A stretch of 64,000 nt of DNA from the NCBI GenBank assembly GCA_030765055.1, contig CM060955.1:96626647-96690646 (forward strand). Direction: 5' to 3'. Origin of the DNA: Mantis religiosa (lineage: Eukaryota; Arthropoda; Insecta; Mantodea; Mantidae). Positions 58,440 to 64,000 of this stretch are shown one piece after another. A program made the position numbers and the translations under genes. Every line of letters starts with the position of its first letter. Position 1 is the first letter of the stretch. Below the pieces are notes generated by a model, which was not told the origin of the DNA, did not search any database, and saw nothing but the letters and a program-made list of their open reading frames with translations.

Positions 58440-58760
58440 AAAAATGAACAAAACATCTAAACTAAAAAAAAAATAGTTGAAAATTAATGCAGAAAAGCAA
58501 AAATCAACTGTCAATGTAATGAACTTATCTAACCAAACTTTCACAATGCTAGAGCTGAATATATTTAATCAAGGCTTAAAGACATATGTGGACTATTCCA
58601 ACCAAGTAGGAGATTACATAGCAAACATCCAAATTCCTACACAAACATTAAATGAAGAAAATAAAAACGTGGTGAGAAATAAATGCTCCAAAATAGTAGA
58701 CAAGATCAAGAATGAAGAGAGGCTGGGAAAAAAAATCTGAATAACCACATCATAAGATCA
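58440..58760 (+). pseudogene. Older Penelope-like element, N-terminal part
   Basis: The frame at 58477-58740 reads VNVMNLSNQTFTMLELNIFN followed by QGLKTYVDYSN, equivalent to the (V)xNLS...L...E...L..GL.F block that opens Penelope-like ORFs. The sequence resumes after 61455, beyond a younger Penelope-like insertion. Confidence 0.6.
58747..58760 (+). repeat. 14-bp target duplication, left copy
   Basis: acatcataagatca is identical to 61455-61468 and brackets the inserted Penelope-like element. Confidence 0.88.
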
Positions 58761-58962
58761 GTGTTGAGGCTTTCGAGTGCTATCTTCCAGCGCGCTGTAT
58801 ATAGTTGCACGTTGAGGGAGGGCGTGGCCTTTAGGGGGGAGCATGGCAACTATTGGCTGCCTATCGGCAAGTGGGACGTCCCTGATCTTGGTATAAAAGA
58901 GAAGGCTTTCCATGTCTCTGGTTTTCTTCTCCCTCTTATTAGAGCCAGGAGCCATGTTTTGC

Positions 58963-59685
58963 TTATCTGCTGTCTCTCTTCCTTGCGATTAAAGGCGTTT
59001 TTGTGCTTGAAAATCTCTTATTGCTTCCCGAGTCAAGCGAGCCTGGTAGTGACTTGTCCTCAAGAGTACCTTCATGTCTTTGTAATTTGTGGTGGCCAAA
59101 CAATAGAGAGTGTTCTGCCACTGCTGACTTGTCTGTCTGCCCTAACCGGTTATGTCTTTCATGGTCTTTTAGTCGGGTGCTGATACTCCGCATGGTGGTG
59201 CCTATATATACTTGTCCACAGCTACATGGTATTTTGTAAACACCGGCTGTGCAGTGTGGATGCCTTTTATCCTTAACGGAGTTTAATAAATCTTTTATTT
59301 TCTTTGTTGGCCTATAAATAGTCCTTATGTTGTATTGCTGCAGCAGTCTTCCTATTCGGTCTGTTACCTTATGGATGTATGGTAAATAGATGGTACTCAA
59401 GGTTTACTTCCTCCGGTCTTCATGGATTGTCAGGTACCTTGGATGGCGAGCTCTTGTAACTTCCTTGCATGTATAACCATTGCTGATGAGGGCCATGTTT
59501 AGATGTCGGATTTCTTTATCCAGTTTTTGTGACTCACAAATCTTCTTGGCCCGTTCGGAAAGGGTTTTGATCATGCCCAATTTTTGTCTTGGATGATGGT
59601 TCGAGGTCTTGTGGAGGTATCTGTCAGTATGAGTAGGTTTCCGGTAAACTGTGTGGCCCAGACATGAATCAGCTTCTCTTGTCAC
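58963..59685 (-). pseudogene. Penelope-like RT tail and GIY-YIG, minus-strand copy
   Basis: Minus-strand frames at 59685-59404 (TREADSCLGHTVYRKPTHTD) and 59400-58963 (VYKIPCSCGQVYIGTTMRSI, then STRLKDHERHNRLGQTDKSA) mirror the right copy with few differences. A stop separates the two frames. Confidence 0.88.
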
Positions 59686-59806
59686 TAGGACATCAGGAAT
59701 GGAAGGCTGTTGTCTTTTTCCTTCTCCATGGTGAACTGTATGGCGCGGTTTTGGCTATTTAGATGATGGAAAAAATGCTTCTTTTTTTTTCTCCCCATGA
59801 CTCCAG

Positions 59807-61090
59807 ATGATGGAGGGCAGTAATGTTCCACTACAACCCATCGTTAGTGCTGTTGGATTACCCACATATCACATTTCCAAGTATTTGGCCACTCTATTGC
59901 AGGAACACATTAGCAACACACCATCCTACATCAAAAACTCCAGGCACTTCGTAGAGAAACTGAAAACCATACAACTGAGTGCAGAGGACCGCCTTGTCAG
60001 TTTTGATGTCATTTCTTTATTTACCAAGGTTCCGATTACAGAGGCACTACAACACATTGCCGAACTTTTTCCGCCCGACATCACCAGTCTTTTTCGTCAC
60101 TGTCTAAGCACAAGCTACTTCCAGTGGAACAACACTTTCTACGAACAAATAGACAGCGTTGCTATGGGCAGCCCATTAAGCCCGGTAATTGCCAATTTTT
60201 TCATGGAGAAGTTTGAAGAAGACGCGCTAAGAACAGCTACATAAAAGCCGAAAATCTGGTTTAGGTACTTGGACGACACCATCATCTGAAGTCAAGGGGA
60301 GGATAAACTAGAAGCATTTTTTCATCAACTAAATAGCCAAAACCGTGCCATACAGTTCACCATGGAGAAGGAAAAAGACAACAGCCTTCCATTCCTGGAT
60401 GTCCTAGTGACAAGAGAAGCTGATTCACGTCTGGGCCACACTGTTTACCGGAAACCTACTCATACTGACAGATACCTCCACAAGATCTCGAACCATCATC
60501 CAAGACAAAAATTGGGCATAATCAAAACCCTTTCCGAACGGGCCAAGAAGATTTGTGAGCCACAAAAACTGGATAAAGAAATCCGACATCTAAACAAGGC
60601 CCTCATCAGCAACGGTTATACACGCAAGGAAGTTACAAGAGCTCGCCATCCAAGGTACCCGACAATCCATGAAGACTGGAGAAAGCAAACCCTGAGTACC
60701 ATCTATTTACCATACATCCATAAGGTAACAGACCGAATAGGAAGACCACTGCAGCAATACAACATAAGGACTATTTATAGGCCAACAAAGAAAATAAAAG
60801 ATTTATTAAACTCCGTTAAGGATAAAAGACATCCACACTGCACAGCCAGTGTTTACAAAATACCATGTAGCTGTGGGCAAGTATATATAGGCACCACCAT
60901 GCGGAGTATCAGCACCCAACTAAAAGAACATGAAAGACATAGCCGGTTAGGGCAGATGGACAAGTCAGCAGTGGCAGAACACTCCATTGTTTGGCCACGA
61001 CATAAATTACAAAGACACGAAGGTACTCTCGAGGACAAGCCACTACCAGGCTCGCTTGACTCGGGAAGCAAAAGAGATTTTCAAGCATAA
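59807..61090 (+). pseudogene. Penelope-like RT and GIY-YIG endonuclease, plus-strand copy
   Basis: Frame 59807-60244 encodes SNVPLQPIVSAVGLPTYHIS, VSFDVISLFTKVPI (motif A) and AMGSPLSPVIANFFMEKFEE (motif B). After a stop, FRYLDDTII (motif C, about 60260) follows. Frame 60362-61090 encodes NSLPFLDVLVTREADSRLGH, VYRKPTHTDRYLHKISNHHP and the endonuclease VYKIPCSCGQVYIGTTMRSI. A stop near 60241, another at about 60287 and 5' truncation make it non-functional, though decay is light. Confidence 0.88.
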
Positions 61091-61354
61091 AAATGCCTCA
61101 AACCACAAGGAAGAGAGACAGCAGATAAAGCAAAACATGCTCCTGGCTCTAATAAGAGGGAGAAGAAAACCGAAAACCGGAGACATGGGAAGCCTTTTCT
61201 TTTATACCAAGACGTCCCTCTTGCCGATAGGCAGGCAATAGCTGCCATGCTCCCCCCTACAGGCTAACCCCTCCCTCCACACACGACTATATATGGCGCA
61301 CTGGAAGACATAGCGCTCCAGTCTTTGGACTCGGAAGTTCACTAGTCTGATCAC

Positions 61355-61392
61355 CCTGAAGATGCTGGATGCAGTTTTTGGCGAAACGTCAG
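61355..61392 (+). ncRNA. Hammerhead-like motif in Penelope 3' tail
   Basis: CCTGAAGA, a short hairpin region (ctggatgcag), tttttgg, then CGAAACGTC. This gives CUGANGA and GAAAC in hammerhead order. Stem II is poor, so ribozyme activity is doubtful. Confidence 0.4.
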
Positions 61393-61454
61393 AGGGAGTT
61401 AAACCAACTTGAGCACGACTCACAAGCCTGGAAGATCTACTTAATATATAGTTG

Positions 61455-61468
61455 ACATCATAAGATCA
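61455..61468 (+). repeat. 14-bp target duplication, right copy
   Basis: acatcataagatca, identical to 58747-58760. The bases just outside differ on both sides. Confidence 0.88.
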
Positions 61469-62950
61469 CTTAAAAGCAAATCAGTAGCACACTAAAGCAG
61501 ATGAGGTGAATAAGCGGTACATTTGGAAAAAGCAGAATACACAGAGGATGGAAGATCTATTACAGGATATTAATTACTTAAGAGTGTAAACCAACCCATT
61601 AAATTACTGCATTGAATCTACAAATAAAACTTAAAAAGGAAGCAAATTAATTAATAAGAAAGAATTACACAAAACTGGAATAGATAAGCCAACATTACCA
61701 AGAATATATGGGTTACCAAAAATAAATAAAACATGAAAAGCCAAAAGTTACTATTACTAGTAGCATAAATGCTCCCATGTATAATTTGGCCAAATGGTTA
61801 TTAAACAAATTCAGTAGCTTCCCAAAGTTTGAAAGTGCAAATTAAAAAGTTCTTTAGACTTAGAAGAAAAAATTAAACACATAAAGTTATATAAAAATGA
61901 TAGACTGGTTTAATTTGATGTCACATCATTATTCCCAAGCATATCAACAGAAAAATTACGGACATGTTTAAAAATGACTAAATAAAATAGAAATGGAAAC
62001 AGTAGAAGCAGAAGAATACATCTCAATAGCAAATATATGTATTGAACAAAATTTCTTCAGCTTTAATGGTAATTGCTACAGACAGAAATTAGGTTTATCT
62101 ATGGGCAATCCATATTGAGTGGGATGGCTCAGGCAGTTTTGTCTCTGGCCCGCATTCAGGTGGCCCGTGTTCGATTCCCATGGCCACCTACCTGACCGAT
62201 GGGTTTTCCCAAGTCGTCAGTCAAATGCTGGGTAGGATAATTACATCCCCCAAATTTCTTGCCCCTTCATTTCATCTCCATTAACATTTCACATCATCTC
62301 TCATCCGGTAGTCTCTTTCAGGACAGAAGTGCCAGTGGATGTCTCAGCAACTTGGGTTGGCCACCCTCCGTCTCCTCTCGCCTCATTCTTCCTCCCGGGG
62401 ATGCTCCACTTGGGGCTCAGGTACAATAAACCACAGGTTTCTGTGCTGAATCCCCTCTACAGTAATCTTAATCCTAATGGACTATCCATTTTCACCTTGT
62501 TTTCTTGGCCAGTTTGAGTTCATTTGAAACGCACATAAAAATGGCCTTCCCATGAATTTTATCTGATATAAAAATTCAAGAGTGTACTGAAGCTAACTTA
62601 GCAGAATTTACAACTATTTTGTTACATTTGAGCCAAAAAATTAATGTTGACAATGAGTTATTTAAGGTGTAACAGGATTTTATAAATGATATTGGGATGC
62701 TGATGTGATGATTATCTCGAAGTGGATTCTGGAATGTACCTCAGCTGCACTTGTAATAGCAAGAGATCCTATTTCAGGGTGCGGTCGCAGATGAAAGATG
62801 ACAGTGGAGTTGTATGCAGATAAAATAAATGTTTAGTTTTTAAACCAATTCTCGAACTGTAAATGAAGCTCCTCTGTTTATAAATACTTCTATTTATAGT
62901 TTTATTAAATGTTCAGTACTTTCTTTTTCAAACTGTAATTTTAATTTAGA
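61469..62950 (+). pseudogene. Older Penelope-like element, RT remnant and terminal repeat, with SINE insert
   Basis: After the nested insertion the plus strand continues with LPRIYGLPKINKT (about 61693-61730), APMYNLAKWLLNKFSSFPKF, FDVTSLFPSIS (about 61915-61948) and LGLSMGNPY (about 62091-62116), all Penelope RT motifs with stops between them. A SINE follows at about 62116. Then come TEANLAEFTTILLHLSQKIN (about 62590-62650) and a terminal-repeat segment (62838-62935) shared with 51095-51185. Confidence 0.7.
62116..62515 (+). mobile_element. tRNA-derived SINE inside the older Penelope RT
   Basis: tRNA-like head at about 62120-62190 (gggatggctcaggcagtttt; B box tgttcgattccc), then a long body (gatgggttttcccaagtcgt; cttcctcccggggatgctcc). 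It interrupts the RT right after the GLSMGNP motif. The target duplication is not obvious. Confidence 0.6.
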
Positions 62951-64000
62951 TAAATCATTTGAATAACACTTTTAAACACTTAACCAAGTAATAACTTCTA
63001 TTAAATGTTGATATTATTTTACGTTAAGAACACTTATGTAGCTTTTGCAATGATATGTGCACTGCGTTAGTTCTTGCAAACTTATGGACCTTCACAAACA
63101 TGTCCGTTCTGTACAACGGTTAAGTATAGAAGAAGGAAGCTTCAGCCAATCTCGATTTAATGCTCCTTCCATTGCTATGGAAGTCAATATTTTACCATTG
63201 GTCTACGTCACAACCAATTATAATTATGTTCGTTGTTAGATTCAATAATAATTTTATAATTTTTCTTTTAAATCACTTTTCAGCACTAATTAACACTTAA
63301 AATAATATTTTTTCTTAATTTAAATTAATTTTGTTATCAAAATCGTTATTAATATTCAATTTTCTCTTTTGCTAACTATCACATAACTTTTTCACTTTCA
63401 CTTGCTATCCTAAACTTCCTTTTCCATCCAGTATAATTAAAATCAATTTTAAATAAAACTGAACATAAAATAACTGTTTCAAAGGTGAAGTGTAATGAGG
63501 CTTTTTTTTTTTTTTAAGTTAAATTGTATCGATGACAAATAGAGCACTTTTTGTGGGTGCAAGGTGAAACAGAAGATTATTTATGTATAACAATAATGAT
63601 GGTCCTAAGATTGAACCTTGTTGCACAAGAGACTTAAAAGTTCTACTTCAGAGTGATGTATCCTATTGCTATTATATTACACCATTTCTTTCTAATTATT
63701 TAGTTACAGGTGAATATTACTCTTACATATTATTAAACAGCTATTGAATGCATAAAGTTTTAGGAATTCAGCTATTTTCGTAGTTAAGAACAATAAGTGG
63801 ACACAGGTTATGACAAATTTGAAGCTCAATCAGCTTTCTTAAAACTTGCTTTAAGAAAAGGGTAATTGTCATAATCTCTTCTACAGTTCTTGGCACCTCC
63901 TGCTAATACACCAAATATAATGCTAATACTATAACATTCATTATAAGACTGTTTTCATCATTAGAAAAGTGGAAAATTATGCTTGAAAAGTTGCCAATAT
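62950..64000. other. Spartin intron 7 continuing, no recognised gene
   Basis: AT-rich. No acceptor followed by spartin C-terminal coding was seen. No repeats recognised. Confidence 0.4.

Larger units (their letters stand above)
58761..61454. mobile_element. Penelope-like insertion: two head-to-head truncated copies
   Basis: This is a 2.7-kb insertion. A plus-strand copy (about 59800-61454) carries RT motifs, GIY-YIG and the 3' tail. A shorter minus-strand copy (about 59782 down to 58761) carries the segment corresponding to 60313-61330. Their 5' ends meet in the middle and both 3' ends point outward. Sequence identity between arms is high. Such inverted arrangements are known for Penelope-like elements. 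Confidence 0.88.

Overview
This 64 kb window looks like nuclear DNA of an insect with a large, AT-rich, repeat-laden genome. The evidence is GT-AG introns of several kilobases, two conserved animal genes, many tRNA-derived SINEs, several LINE families, Penelope-like elements, mariner relics and long trinucleotide repeats. A polyneopteran such as a cockroach or termite is my guess; nothing in the sequence proves it.

Two host genes can be read. (1) The first two coding exons of clathrin light chain (Clc) lie on the minus strand at 16893-17028 and 4877-4993. A 11.9 kb intron full of repeats separates them, and the rest of the gene is not visible in the window. (2) A spartin (SPG20/SPART) orthologue lies on the plus strand. 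Seven coding exons run from 37370 to 58011 in matching splice phase and give 438 residues: MIT domain, PPSY motif and most of the senescence domain. The last exon(s) lie beyond base 64000.

Nearly everything else is mobile DNA. 1-2540: dispersed repeat, SINE and Tc1/mariner relic. 4994-16892 (Clc intron 1): Penelope-like relic, 112-bp x 5 tandem array, minus-strand LINE tail with RNase H, 88-bp tandem array and a MITE. 17838-33700: a LINE nest. Its core is a two-ORF LINE (22828-28199) whose ORFs are both open and whose catalytic residues are all present. It sits between a perfect 826-bp (TTA)n and a 449-bp impure (TTA)n. It is flanked by a decayed jockey-like LINE in two orientations, and by SINEs and a mariner. 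33741-37123: MITE, Harbinger-like Myb-domain relic and a mariner relic carrying two SINEs with target duplications.

Spartin introns: tRNA-derived fold-back repeats, LINE tails, two related mariners with TIRs, Penelope-like fragments with hammerhead-like motifs, a ~960-bp TTC-rich tract in intron 6, and a Penelope-like element nested inside an older one with a perfect 14-bp target duplication.

The most notable items are the open LINE inside a (TTA)n array, the nested head-to-head Penelope-like insertion, the recurring hammerhead-like cores, and the long intronic TTC tract. I found no operon-like or defence-like system.
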